Below are positions 25,881 through 34,588 of a DNA stretch of 64,000 bases, in pieces. Position 1 is the stretch's first letter, and the number at the start of each line of letters is the position of its first letter. The stretch comes from Acidobacteriota bacterium (GTDB lineage: Bacteria > Acidobacteriota > Blastocatellia > Chloracidobacteriales > JADJPF01), in the NCBI GenBank assembly GCA_016213785.1, contig JACQZQ010000071.1:17143-81142 (forward strand), read 5' to 3'. The translations under genes were made by a program, and so were the position numbers. The notes under the pieces were generated by a model. That model had not been told where the DNA came from, searched no databases, and worked only from the letters and a program-made list of their open reading frames with translations.

Positions 25881-28800
25881 TTACTCCTCCATTACTAATC
25901 TAAAACCAACAGCCATTTCACGAGCACTAGGTGTAGCAGAAGCCCTATCGGCTGACCTACAATTTGTAAACCAACTTCCTCCTCTAACAACTCGAGCATG
26001 CCCTGTATTGGGGCCTTTAGGATCTACAAGATGTTCTTTAGGATAATCACCATACCAATCTAAACAAAACTCCCAAACATTCCCATACATATCATATAAG
26101 CCCCAAGGGTTGGATTTTTTTAAGCCTACAACATTAAGTTTATCCAAGGAATTGTTTACATACCAGGCCATCTCATCTAAATTTCCAGAGTGAGAGCCTT
26201 TAGTTCCAGCACGACAAGCATACTCCCATTCTGACTCTGTAGGAAGACGGTATTTTTTTCCTGTAGCTTTTGATAGCCTAGCACAAAACTCTACAGCGTC
26301 TTCCCAGCTTATGTTATTTACTGGAAAATATTCTCCTTTTAAGAAAAAAGATGATGAGTTAAGAGATTTGTTAATTTTTGGTAATGCTACTACAGCTTTC
26401 CATTGTTCTTGGGTAATCTCATATTTGCCAATATAAAACCCAGAAGAAATCGTTACTTTATGCAAGTTTTCATCTACATTGTGACCTTGCTCTTCTAAAG
26501 GTGAACCCATATCAAAAACTCCTGCCGAAATCTTAACCAGTTCTATTTTTATTCCACTACCTAAGTCTTCTACATATAAGTTATTATCTAAGTTGTTATC
26601 TAAGCTATTATTTAAGCTATTTTTTGAGATTTCGTTAGTTTCTATATTTTCAGGATTTACCGATTTTTTTAATTCAGGTATTATCAAACGACCTTCTTGC
26701 AAATACATATTAACTTTTTCTTTAACTACTTTTGAAACTTCTGAAGGAATGTGTGTTTCTGCTACTATTTGCCATATTTTTGCCTTTTTGTCTTCGCTTG
26801 CAGTTAGTATTTTTTCTCCTTTTCCAGAAAAGATTCCACTATTTAAGCTTTCTTCATGTTCTGCTAAAGCAACAAGAAATCGACCGCTAGATTTTTCCCA
26901 CATTCTTAAGGTTTTATCATAAGAACTAGTAATAATAAATTTTCCATCAGGGCTAAACTCACCTTTTGCAATACCATCGTTATGGCCTTCTAGTATAGCT
27001 GTTAAAACCCCGCTAGTGTCCCAAAGACTAGCTTTTGTGTCAGTGCTTGTAACTAAGATATTTTTTCCATCTAAACTAAATTTAACATCAGTAATACCTG
27101 CTTGATGATTTTTTAATGTATGAAGTAATTTTCCTTCAGGTATTTGCCAGACTTTAGCTGTTTTATCAATGCTTCCTGTTATAAGGAGTTTTCCATCAGG
27201 GCTAAAATCAATGCTTACTATAGCACCCTGATGGCTGCTTAAAGTGTTTTTTAATTCCCCTGACTTGCTATCCCAAATCTTAGCAACTCTATCTGATGAA
27301 GCTGTAGCAATTAAACTGGAGTCTTTATTATAAGAAACCGCATTTATTGGGCTTTTATGATCTTCTAGGCTTTTTATTAGTCTCCCTGACCTGCTATCCC
27401 AAATCTTAGCCGTTTTATCATAACTAATTGTAACTATTTGTTTTCCATCAGGACTAAATAGAGCTTTATTTAATCCATCTGTATGACCTGAGAGTGTAAA
27501 AAGTAAGCCACCATTAAAAACATCCCAAACCTTAGCCGTTTTATCAAGGCTTGCTGTTACTAAAAACTTTCCATCAGAGCTAAAGTTAACAGACGTTACT
27601 ATATCTTCATGCCCTTTTAAGTTAAAAAGCTCTTTTCCATTCCAAACTTGCCAGAGCCTAGCCGTCTTATCTTTACTAGCAGTTGCTACTAAAGAATCAT
27701 CAGGGCTAAACATAGCCATTGTAATAGCATCTGTATGCTTATCTAATGTAACTGGAGGGCGATTTTCTACTTTTGCTAGTGCTACTGAAAGCATATACTT
27801 AAGTGCTAGGCTATCAGCCCCTTTACTATAAGCTTCGCTTAAGTAAACAGCAGCGCCTTCTAGATTGCCTCTAAGCATTTCCTGACGACCTTGCTCTTCA
27901 TAAAGTTTTAAGGTTTCTAGGAGTTGTTGTTTAGTTTGATAACGTTGATAGAAGAGAACTGCTGAGCCTATTATTAATATTAGCATTGCTGCTATTATTA
28001 GGTTTCTTTTAATACGTTGGCTACGAGTAGCATCTAATATACTTGCTTGAGCAAATTCTTCTTCTAAATCGGTTAATTTGCCTTTGTAATGCGAGCGCCA
28101 AAGCTGATACTCAGCTAAGGCTTCATGTCGCCAAAGTAAGCCTTTAGGCCGACCTCGCTCTTCCCATTGACGAGCAGCAGAACGAAGTTGATCGCGAAGT
28201 CTAGCACCTTCAGCCATTTCTTGCCGCCATTTAACTAAACGAGGCCAGGCCGAGAGTAGCGCTTCATGAATTATTTCTATACGCTCAACCCCTTTTTCTC
28301 CTTCAGTCGCAATAAGTAGTCTAGCAGAGATTAATTTTTCTAATACTTTCTCGCTATCACTAGATTTTCCAAGTAGTTGTAAAAGTTCTGGACGAGTAAA
28401 AACGGCTCTGGTCCCTTCGCTTGTTACTAGATGGCGAAAAGCTTCTCTTACAAGCGATTGTTCTGCTTGGGTTAATTGCTGCATTAGCTCTTCAGCATGT
28501 TTAGCTAATGCCCCTACAACTCCACCCATAGCTTCGTAACTTCTTCGCCTAAGCTGCTTAAACTGTTTATCGCGTTGTTCCCAAAGTTTTGCTGTTGTAA
28601 AGGCAAGTAAGGGTAATGCACTAGGCTGCCCTATTAGCTGATCTACTATCTCTAAAGGTAGGTTGGTGTCTTCAAATTCATAGCCTGCACGATAGGCTGG
28701 TTCTGTAAGTATCCTTAAAAGTTGTGTGGAATCAGGGGTTGTAAGAATTTCTAGCCCTTGAGAGAGTCTATCTTTTAGCCCGCGCAATTCTTTAGCTCTA

Positions 28801-31499
28801 ACTAAAAAATCATCCCGCATAGTTAAAATTACCCTTACAGGGTCATCCTCTGAACGTGCTGCTGATATTATTGCTTCTACATAAAGCTTTTGTTCTTCTT
28901 TGTCTGAGCAAAGCGTTATTATTTCCTCAAATTGGTCTATTACTAATAAAAATTTACTATGCTGCCTTATAGCAAAACGGCGTAAGACTTTACCTAACGC
29001 ATTTATATCTTTTTGTAGGTCTGTTTTTAGGTTAGATGAGTCTATGCCTAATTGTAATAGCTTTGAAAAAAGGGTTATAAGAGGAGAAAGCCCTGGACGG
29101 ACTGTTAAAACTTGCCAGTTTTTATCAAGCCCAGCAATAACACCTGCTTGAATAAAAGAACTTTTTCCTGCTCCTGATGAACCAATTACTGTAAGTAAAG
29201 ATTGAATACGTAAACGATTTAGAAAGCTTTCGGTTTCTTTCTCCCTACCAAAGAAAAGAGCCGAATCTTGTTTAGAAAAAGAGGTTAAGCCTAAATAAGG
29301 TGATTTTTCTAATAGAATATCTGCTTGGCTTTTATCATCATCTGTAAAAAAATGGTTTTTTAACCATTCCCAAGGTGCTTCTGTTTCTATCTCAAAGCCT
29401 TCAGGAAAGGAAACAGATTTTGCTCCACTACGTCCTTTACGCTCAAGTAAAAATACCTCCTGTAATGCTTCTGGAGTTGGAGGGGCTATTTCTACTAAAG
29501 GCCAAAGTGATAAAACTAAATAACCATTAGAATCTACTAAAATGGCTTTATTTTTAACTAAATTAGTATTTTTTAAAGTAATCCTATTAAGTTCTTTAGA
29601 TACACCCATCCATTTAGTTGCCTTCTGGTCTTCTGGTATAACTAAATAATAGTCTGCTAGCCATAGTGTAGCTCTAAGTAAAACATTAAGCTTATCTAAA
29701 AATTTAATTAAAAGGGTTAGTATTTTTTCTTCTTTTAATGAAGTTGTAGAAGCAACATCTCGTTGTAAATCTAGGAGTTGAGAAAAAGTCTCTGTTAAGG
29801 GGCTAAGTTGTTCACTTCCTGAAGCAAAAAATAGTGAGACAAGTTCAGGGATAGGAAAAGCATCTCTTTTATTAGCAAAAGCACGGCATAGCTCTCTAGA
29901 TAGTTCTATCCACTGTGATTCATTTAGCCCTTCTTTACGTAATGTATTTATAAATTTATTGGTTGACTCATTATCTTGTTCTTGGCTATGGGTGCTACTA
30001 ACATAACTGGCTAAAGCAAGTATGCCTAAGTAACGTACTAAAACACGAAATACTAAAAGTAGGCGATCTCTAAATTGATAAGCATTACGAGAAGCTAGTA
30101 GGCTAGCAACCGTATCAGCTAAAGGTTTTGGGGCATTAGTAAGTATATTTTCTTTTAATATTTCATCTAAAAGAGGTAAGGTTACTTTTTCATCATCAAA
30201 ATTTGTTGCTTCACGAAAGGCTTTAGCAAAATCTAGGGTTGTTTGATAGCGTTCTTCAGGTTTTTTAGCCAAAGCTTTTTGTATTACTTGATTAAGTCTT
30301 GAAGGGAGATTTTCTTTAAGTTGTGGAACGGGTTTAGCGGCATGTGCTCCATAGAGTTCAAACCCTTGTTCCTTAAATGGAAGTTCACCCATTATAACTT
30401 GATAGGCTAAAACACCTAAAGAATAAATATCGCTACGAACATCAACATTTGCCCCATTTTGCCATTGTTCAGGCGACATATATGGAGGTGAGCCTATAAA
30501 TCCTTGTGTTTTAATAGTGTATTCTTCTATATTGGTTTGACCCTCAAAGCCTTTAGGATCAGTTGCTAGCTGTTTATTAGCATCAGTCTTTTTACTTAAA
30601 AAATCAGATTTTCCATTTTTATTAACTTCATTATTAACTTCAATAACGGTTTCTTGCCCCTTAATAACATAGTCAATAATAAGAGTTTTCTCTCCAGTAA
30701 AAACATTTTCAATGACTGTGTTTTCATTATTATCATTATTATCATTATTATCATTAATAGCACCATTACTAGACTCATCAAAAATGGTATTTTGGCTTTT
30801 ACTCCCACTACCGTTACTTCCATTACTTGAAGTTAGTTTATTAATAATAGTAAGAGTTTCTTGGGCATTATGTTTTTTTATCTGCTCAGGCTCTTGTAAT
30901 TCATTAGGTAAAATAGAGAAAATACTTTCACTAGAATGCTGTTTAGCTATAGCCTTATTAGGAGAAGTACTGGCAGGACTAACATTAAGACTTAAGCCTT
31001 TAGCAATGCCAAAGTCAAGAAGTTTAGGAAGTAGTCTACCAGCACGGGAAATAACCATAACATTTGCTGGTTTTAAGTCTCGATGAATTATTCCTCGTTC
31101 GTGTGCTGTATGGACAACTTCACAAATTTTATCAAGTAGAGGGACAAATTTTTCTAAAGGTAGTGGGCCTTGGGACTTAAGTATTTTATTGAGTGGAGTA
31201 CCTTGGACAAGCTCCATTGCAATCCAAAGTAGTCCATCGCTTTCGGCTCCAAATGAATAGATATGAGCACAATAAGGGTGCTCAAGACGCGATGCTAACA
31301 AGGCTTCACGCTTAAAACGCTCTATTGTAACTTGGTTAGTTCTATGACGAGTATGTAGAATTTTTATTACGGCTTCACGAGCAAGAGTTATTTGAGTAGC
31401 TTTATAAACAGCACCAAACCCACCTTCTCCTAATTTTTCTTTAACTAAAAAATCTCCTAATGTCCTCCCAATTATTGAGTCTACTCTATTGATAGCCAT
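25881..31499 (-). CDS. Giant Ser/Thr kinase - nSTAND NTPase - WD40 - FGE-like fusion protein
   Basis: 1,872 residues. Kinase domain about 15-430 (LGEGGFGAVYKA, HRDLKPAN near 139, DFGIAK near 162, SPPYMSPEQW near 337) with a ~165-residue Asn/Ser-rich insert between DFG and SPE. Unassigned helical part 440-730. STAND-type NTPase about 735-1150: Walker A GSSGAGKSS near 773, Walker B LLVIDQFEE near 851, the YLGLTSF...FFGRE entry typical of novel STAND proteins. One transmembrane helix about 1167-1184. Eight WD40 blades 1255-1580. Asn/Leu/Asp linker, then a formylglycine-generating-enzyme/SUMF-like domain 1655-1872 (VFDMGSP, RLPTESEWEYACRAG, VRGGSWF, VGFRLV). This order suggests a sensor that couples phosphorylation, NTP-driven oligomerisation and ligand binding. 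Target unknown. Confidence 0.92.
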   Translation of the reverse strand: MAINRVDSIIGRTLGDFLVKEKLGEGGFGAVYKATQITLAREAVIKILHTRHRTNQVTIERFKREALLASRLEHPYCAHIYSFGAESDGLLWIAMELVQGTPLNKILKSQGPLPLEKFVPLLDKICEVVHTAHERGIIHRDLKPANVMVISRAGRLLPKLLDFGIAKGLSLNVSPASTSPNKAIAKQHSSESIFSILPNELQEPEQIKKHNAQETLTIINKLTSSNGSNGSGSKSQNTIFDESSNGAINDNNDNNDNNENTVIENVFTGEKTLIIDYVIKGQETVIEVNNEVNKNGKSDFLSKKTDANKQLATDPKGFEGQTNIEEYTIKTQGFIGSPPYMSPEQWQNGANVDVRSDIYSLGVLAYQVIMGELPFKEQGFELYGAHAAKPVPQLKENLPSRLNQVIQKALAKKPEERYQTTLDFAKAFREATNFDDEKVTLPLLDEILKENILTNAPKPLADTVASLLASRNAYQFRDRLLLVFRVLVRYLGILALASYVSSTHSQEQDNESTNKFINTLRKEGLNESQWIELSRELCRAFANKRDAFPIPELVSLFFASGSEQLSPLTETFSQLLDLQRDVASTTSLKEEKILTLLIKFLDKLNVLLRATLWLADYYLVIPEDQKATKWMGVSKELNRITLKNTNLVKNKAILVDSNGYLVLSLWPLVEIAPPTPEALQEVFLLERKGRSGAKSVSFPEGFEIETEAPWEWLKNHFFTDDDKSQADILLEKSPYLGLTSFSKQDSALFFGREKETESFLNRLRIQSLLTVIGSSGAGKSSFIQAGVIAGLDKNWQVLTVRPGLSPLITLFSKLLQLGIDSSNLKTDLQKDINALGKVLRRFAIRQHSKFLLVIDQFEEIITLCSDKEEQKLYVEAIISAARSEDDPVRVILTMRDDFLVRAKELRGLKDRLSQGLEILTTPDSTQLLRILTEPAYRAGYEFEDTNLPLEIVDQLIGQPSALPLLAFTTAKLWEQRDKQFKQLRRRSYEAMGGVVGALAKHAEELMQQLTQAEQSLVREAFRHLVTSEGTRAVFTRPELLQLLGKSSDSEKVLEKLISARLLIATEGEKGVERIEIIHEALLSAWPRLVKWRQEMAEGARLRDQLRSAARQWEERGRPKGLLWRHEALAEYQLWRSHYKGKLTDLEEEFAQASILDATRSQRIKRNLIIAAMLILIIGSAVLFYQRYQTKQQLLETLKLYEEQGRQEMLRGNLEGAAVYLSEAYSKGADSLALKYMLSVALAKVENRPPVTLDKHTDAITMAMFSPDDSLVATASKDKTARLWQVWNGKELFNLKGHEDIVTSVNFSSDGKFLVTASLDKTAKVWDVFNGGLLFTLSGHTDGLNKALFSPDGKQIVTISYDKTAKIWDSRSGRLIKSLEDHKSPINAVSYNKDSSLIATASSDRVAKIWDSKSGELKNTLSSHQGAIVSIDFSPDGKLLITGSIDKTAKVWQIPEGKLLHTLKNHQAGITDVKFSLDGKNILVTSTDTKASLWDTSGVLTAILEGHNDGIAKGEFSPDGKFIITSSYDKTLRMWEKSSGRFLVALAEHEESLNSGIFSGKGEKILTASEDKKAKIWQIVAETHIPSEVSKVVKEKVNMYLQEGRLIIPELKKSVNPENIETNEISKNSLNNSLDNNLDNNLYVEDLGSGIKIELVKISAGVFDMGSPLEEQGHNVDENLHKVTISSGFYIGKYEITQEQWKAVVALPKINKSLNSSSFFLKGEYFPVNNISWEDAVEFCARLSKATGKKYRLPTESEWEYACRAGTKGSHSGNLDEMAWYVNNSLDKLNVVGLKKSNPWGLYDMYGNVWEFCLDWYGDYPKEHLVDPKGPNTGHARVVRGGSWFTNCRSADRASATPSAREMAVGFRLVMEE

Positions 31500-31840
31500 A
31501 TCTTTCTACTCACTTAGGTTTTTAGAAGAGTTTTTTATGAAGAAGCCTTAAACTTGATAGTTGTAATATACACTATATTGAAATTATTTTAACCCTGAGA
31601 TGGCTTAATTTTTTTATTCTTACCTAAGTTAGAGCGCATAAGCGCTATTAACTAGATTTATATAGTTAGCAGCTGTACGAAATATATCTATTTTAAAAAT
31701 TTTACTTAATAAATATATTAAGGAATCTATACTAATCTAGTGATTTGTTGATGGGTGCTTATTGAAGCTAAGCAAGACCTCATGCTAAAGTTACACGCGT
31801 TTTTTACCCCTAAACTTTATAAATTATAAAAGTAAAAACT
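31500..31840. other. Divergent spacer between giant kinase and leuS
   Basis: 341 bases. A 6-bp hairpin (TGCTTA 31756-31761, TAAGCA 31769-31774) lies about 65 bases before leuS, and a short AGCGC/GCGCT hairpin near 31633. I find no T-box core, which would be expected in a tRNA-sensing leuS leader of Gram-positive type. No ORF. Confidence 0.45.
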
Positions 31841-34279
31841 ATGAGAAAATATAATCACAGAGAAATAGAACCCAAATGGCAAGAGCGATGGGAAGGGGAT
31901 GACCTTTATCGCCTTGATACTGATAGAAATAAACCTAAGTGGTATTTTTTAACCATGTTTCCTTATCCTAGTGGTCGTCTTCATATAGGCCATTGGTTTA
32001 TGTATGCCCCGCCTGATGCTAAAGCTCGTTATTTACGGATGAAAGGGGTTAATGTTTTTTTCCCAATAGGCTTTGATTCCTTTGGGCTACCAGCAGAAAA
32101 CGCAGCTATTAAGCGTGGTGTTGATCCTAGAGTTTGGACTTATGACAATATGGATTATATGCGCAAAGAGTTTCGCACAATGGGTGCAAGCTATAACCGC
32201 AATCACCACGAAGTAGTTACAAGTGATCCTGATTATTATCGTTGGACTCAATGGTTATTTATTCAATTTTTTAAGCATAATTTAGCTTATCGTAAAAAAG
32301 CCCCTGTTGATTGGTGCCCTAGGTGCAATACTTCGCTTGCTCGTGAGCAAGTAAAAGGTGATGAGCGACGTTGTGATCGTTGCCAAGCTCAAGTAATAAA
32401 AAAAGATCTTGACCAATGGTTATTTAAGATTACTAATTATGCTGAAGAATTACTTGATTTTTCTGGTATTGAATGGCCTGAACGTGTCCAAACTCTTCAA
32501 ACAGAATGGATTGGCCGAAGTGAAGGCGCAGAAATAGAATTTAAGATAGAAAATTCTAATAGCTCAATTACCGTTTTTACAACCCGCCCAGATACGGTTT
32601 TTGGTGCTACTGCTTTAGTGCTTGCTCCAGAACATCCTCTAGTCTCTGAGCTAACTACAAAAAATAAAGCCTCAATAGAGGATTATGTATTTCAAACTAA
32701 ACGAGCCTCCGAAATAGAACGACTTGCAACTACAAGAGAAAAAACAGGGCTTTGGACAGGCTCTTATGCAATACATCCTTTTACTAAAGAACCTATCCAA
32801 ATTTGGATTGCTGATTATGTTTTAATGAACTATGGAACAGGGGCAATTATGTCTGTTCCTGCACACGATGAAAGAGATTTTGCTTTTGCTAAAAAATATA
32901 ATTTGCCTATTCCAGTTGTCATTAAACCTGCAAATTGGGATGGTCAAACCTTACCAAATTTAGAATCAGGCGAGATGATTAATTCTGGTGAGTTTAATGG
33001 ATTATCAAATGAAGAAGGCAAAAAGGCTATTACTGAGGCTTTAGTTAAAATGAACCAAGGTAGCGCTGCTATTAACTATAGGCTACATGACTGGTTAATT
33101 AGTCGCCAACGCTATTGGGGTGCGCCAATTCCAATTATTCATTGTCAAAACTGTGGAATGCAGCCTGTTCCAGATAATCAACTACCTGTTTTGCTACCCA
33201 GTGGAGTTCAGTTTTTACCTACAGGAGAATCTCCATTAAAGCTTAGTAGTGAATTTAAGAATACAACTTGTCCAAAATGCCAGGGCAAAGCAGAACGTGA
33301 TACGGACACAATGGATACTTTTGTTGATTCAAGCTGGTATTGGTATAGATATATAAATCCTGATGTGCCAAATGCCTTTATGGATAAGGATAAAAGTCAT
33401 TGGCTACCTGTAGATGAGTATGCAGGCGGTATTGAGCATGCAACTATGCATCTACTTTATGCAAGGTTTTTTGCAAAAGCCCTAAATGATATGGGATTAG
33501 TTGACCATCGAGAACCATTTAAGAAGCTCTTTAATCAAGGTTTAATCTTAGGTGAAGATAATCAAAAAATGAGTAAATCTCGGGGTAATGTAATTGACCC
33601 CGATAAACTTGTAGAAGAATATGGTGCTGATACTATTCGCACTTATTTAATGTTTATTGGGCCTTGGGAAGCAGGCGGGCCTTGGTCAAGTACTGGAATT
33701 GAAGGTATTGTAAGGTTTTATAGAAAGTTGTGGAACCTAGTCCTAGAACCTTCTTCAACAAATGATGGCGTTGCTAGCGCTACAGAGATTAGATCGCTAC
33801 AACGTATACTACATAAAACCATTAACAAAGTAGGCCACGACCTAGAACACTTTCAATTTAATACTGCTGTTTCTAGTCTAATGGAACTACTTAATTATTT
33901 AATTAAGGCTAAAGATACAGCAATTAGCCAAACTCCTGAATGGAAAGAAGCAATAAAAACTCTTATCCTTTTAATTGCACCACTTGCGCCACATATTAGC
34001 GAAGAATTATGGGAGGCTTTAGGAGAAAGTTATAGTGTCCATAAAGAGTCTTGGCCTAAATATAATGCAAGTCTTGCTGCTGATGAGGTATTTACCCTAA
34101 TTGTGCAAATAAATGGGAAATTACGAGAAAGAATTGAAGGGGTTTCCCTAAGTACTACTGATGAGGAAGTAAAAGAACTTGCCCTATCTAATCCAAATGT
34201 TGCGCCACAGCTTGCTGACAAAGAAATAAAAAATGTAATTTATGTTGCTAAACGACTTGTTAACATTGTTGTGAAATAA
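31841..34279 (+). CDS. leuS: Leucyl-tRNA synthetase
   Basis: 812 residues, typical for bacterial LeuRS. Class I HIGH motif at about 48 (YPSGRLHIGHWF), zinc-binding Cys pairs (WCPRCNTS...RRCDRCQA), CP1 editing domain (TTRPDTVFGATALVLAPEHP, IWIADYVLMNYGTGAIMSVPAHDERDF), a second zinc knuckle, KMSKS at about 575 (NQKMSKSRGNVIDPD), anticodon-binding helices and the C-terminal ADEVFTLIVQINGKLRERI domain. It charges tRNA-Leu. No partial loss of motifs seen. Confidence 0.97.
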   Translation: MRKYNHREIEPKWQERWEGDDLYRLDTDRNKPKWYFLTMFPYPSGRLHIGHWFMYAPPDAKARYLRMKGVNVFFPIGFDSFGLPAENAAIKRGVDPRVWTYDNMDYMRKEFRTMGASYNRNHHEVVTSDPDYYRWTQWLFIQFFKHNLAYRKKAPVDWCPRCNTSLAREQVKGDERRCDRCQAQVIKKDLDQWLFKITNYAEELLDFSGIEWPERVQTLQTEWIGRSEGAEIEFKIENSNSSITVFTTRPDTVFGATALVLAPEHPLVSELTTKNKASIEDYVFQTKRASEIERLATTREKTGLWTGSYAIHPFTKEPIQIWIADYVLMNYGTGAIMSVPAHDERDFAFAKKYNLPIPVVIKPANWDGQTLPNLESGEMINSGEFNGLSNEEGKKAITEALVKMNQGSAAINYRLHDWLISRQRYWGAPIPIIHCQNCGMQPVPDNQLPVLLPSGVQFLPTGESPLKLSSEFKNTTCPKCQGKAERDTDTMDTFVDSSWYWYRYINPDVPNAFMDKDKSHWLPVDEYAGGIEHATMHLLYARFFAKALNDMGLVDHREPFKKLFNQGLILGEDNQKMSKSRGNVIDPDKLVEEYGADTIRTYLMFIGPWEAGGPWSSTGIEGIVRFYRKLWNLVLEPSSTNDGVASATEIRSLQRILHKTINKVGHDLEHFQFNTAVSSLMELLNYLIKAKDTAISQTPEWKEAIKTLILLIAPLAPHISEELWEALGESYSVHKESWPKYNASLAADEVFTLIVQINGKLRERIEGVSLSTTDEEVKELALSNPNVAPQLADKEIKNVIYVAKRLVNIVVK

Positions 34280-34281
34280 TT

Positions 34282-34321
34282 AGATGAAGAGATGAAGAGA
34301 TGAAGAGATGAAGAGATGAAG
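34282..34321. repeat. Five 8-bp tandem repeats (AGATGAAG)
   Basis: AGATGAAG is repeated five times without mismatch, directly after the leuS stop. Perfect short repeats like this arise by slippage and vary between strains. Confidence 0.95.
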
Positions 34322-34324
34322 AGA

Positions 34325-34346
34325 GGGCAGACACGTAGGTCTGCCC
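34325..34346. repeat. Short palindromic repeat element
   Basis: GGGCAGAC (34325-34332) with GTCTGCCC (34339-34346), loop ACGTAG. A GC-rich hairpin in AT-rich surroundings, resembling dispersed small palindromes (REP/MITE-like) that occur in intergenic spaces of several phyla. It may also act as terminator for leuS, though no T-run follows. Confidence 0.7.
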
Positions 34347-34354
34347 CGACATTT

Positions 34355-34458
34355 GAATTTGAGAGATTGAATTTGAGAGATTAAATTTGAGAAATTGAAT
34401 TTGAGAAATTGAATTTGAGAGATTGAATTTGAGAGATTGAATTTGAGAGATTGAATTT
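34355..34458. repeat. 14-bp tandem repeat array (GAATTTGAGAGATT)
   Basis: Seven copies of GAATTTGAGAGATT or one- to two-base variants run from 34355 to 34452, with a partial eighth. Beyond it, a ~27-base segment containing GATTGAATTTAATATTG occurs twice (near 34447 and 34488), so the array has been partly shuffled. Confidence 0.92.
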
Positions 34459-34507
34459 AATATTGAATCTTATAAATTTAAGAGATTGAATTTAATATTG
34501 AATCTTA

Positions 34508-34522
34508 AGCCACGTAGTGGCT
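34508..34522. repeat. Small palindrome AGCCAC/GTGGCT
   Basis: AGCCAC (34508-34513), loop GTA, GTGGCT (34517-34522). It closes the repeat-filled spacer, 66 bases before the M14 peptidase start, and is similar in style to the palindrome at 34325. Confidence 0.65.
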
Positions 34523-34588
34523 AGGGATAATAACCTTGCCTTAAAGTAATTATTTTAATTTAAGAAATTTGAAATTCTATATAACCTT

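Noticed and set aside
31756..31774. Hairpin TGCTTA-TTGAAGC-TAAGCA resembling a tRNA-Phe anticodon arm, upstream of leuS
   Set aside because: The 7-base loop holds GAA, but no acceptor, D-arm or T-arm sequence can be fitted around it and the base after the anticodon is G instead of A.
34355..34458. Considered as a CRISPR array
   Set aside because: Units are 14 bases in direct tandem without spacers, and no cas genes are present.
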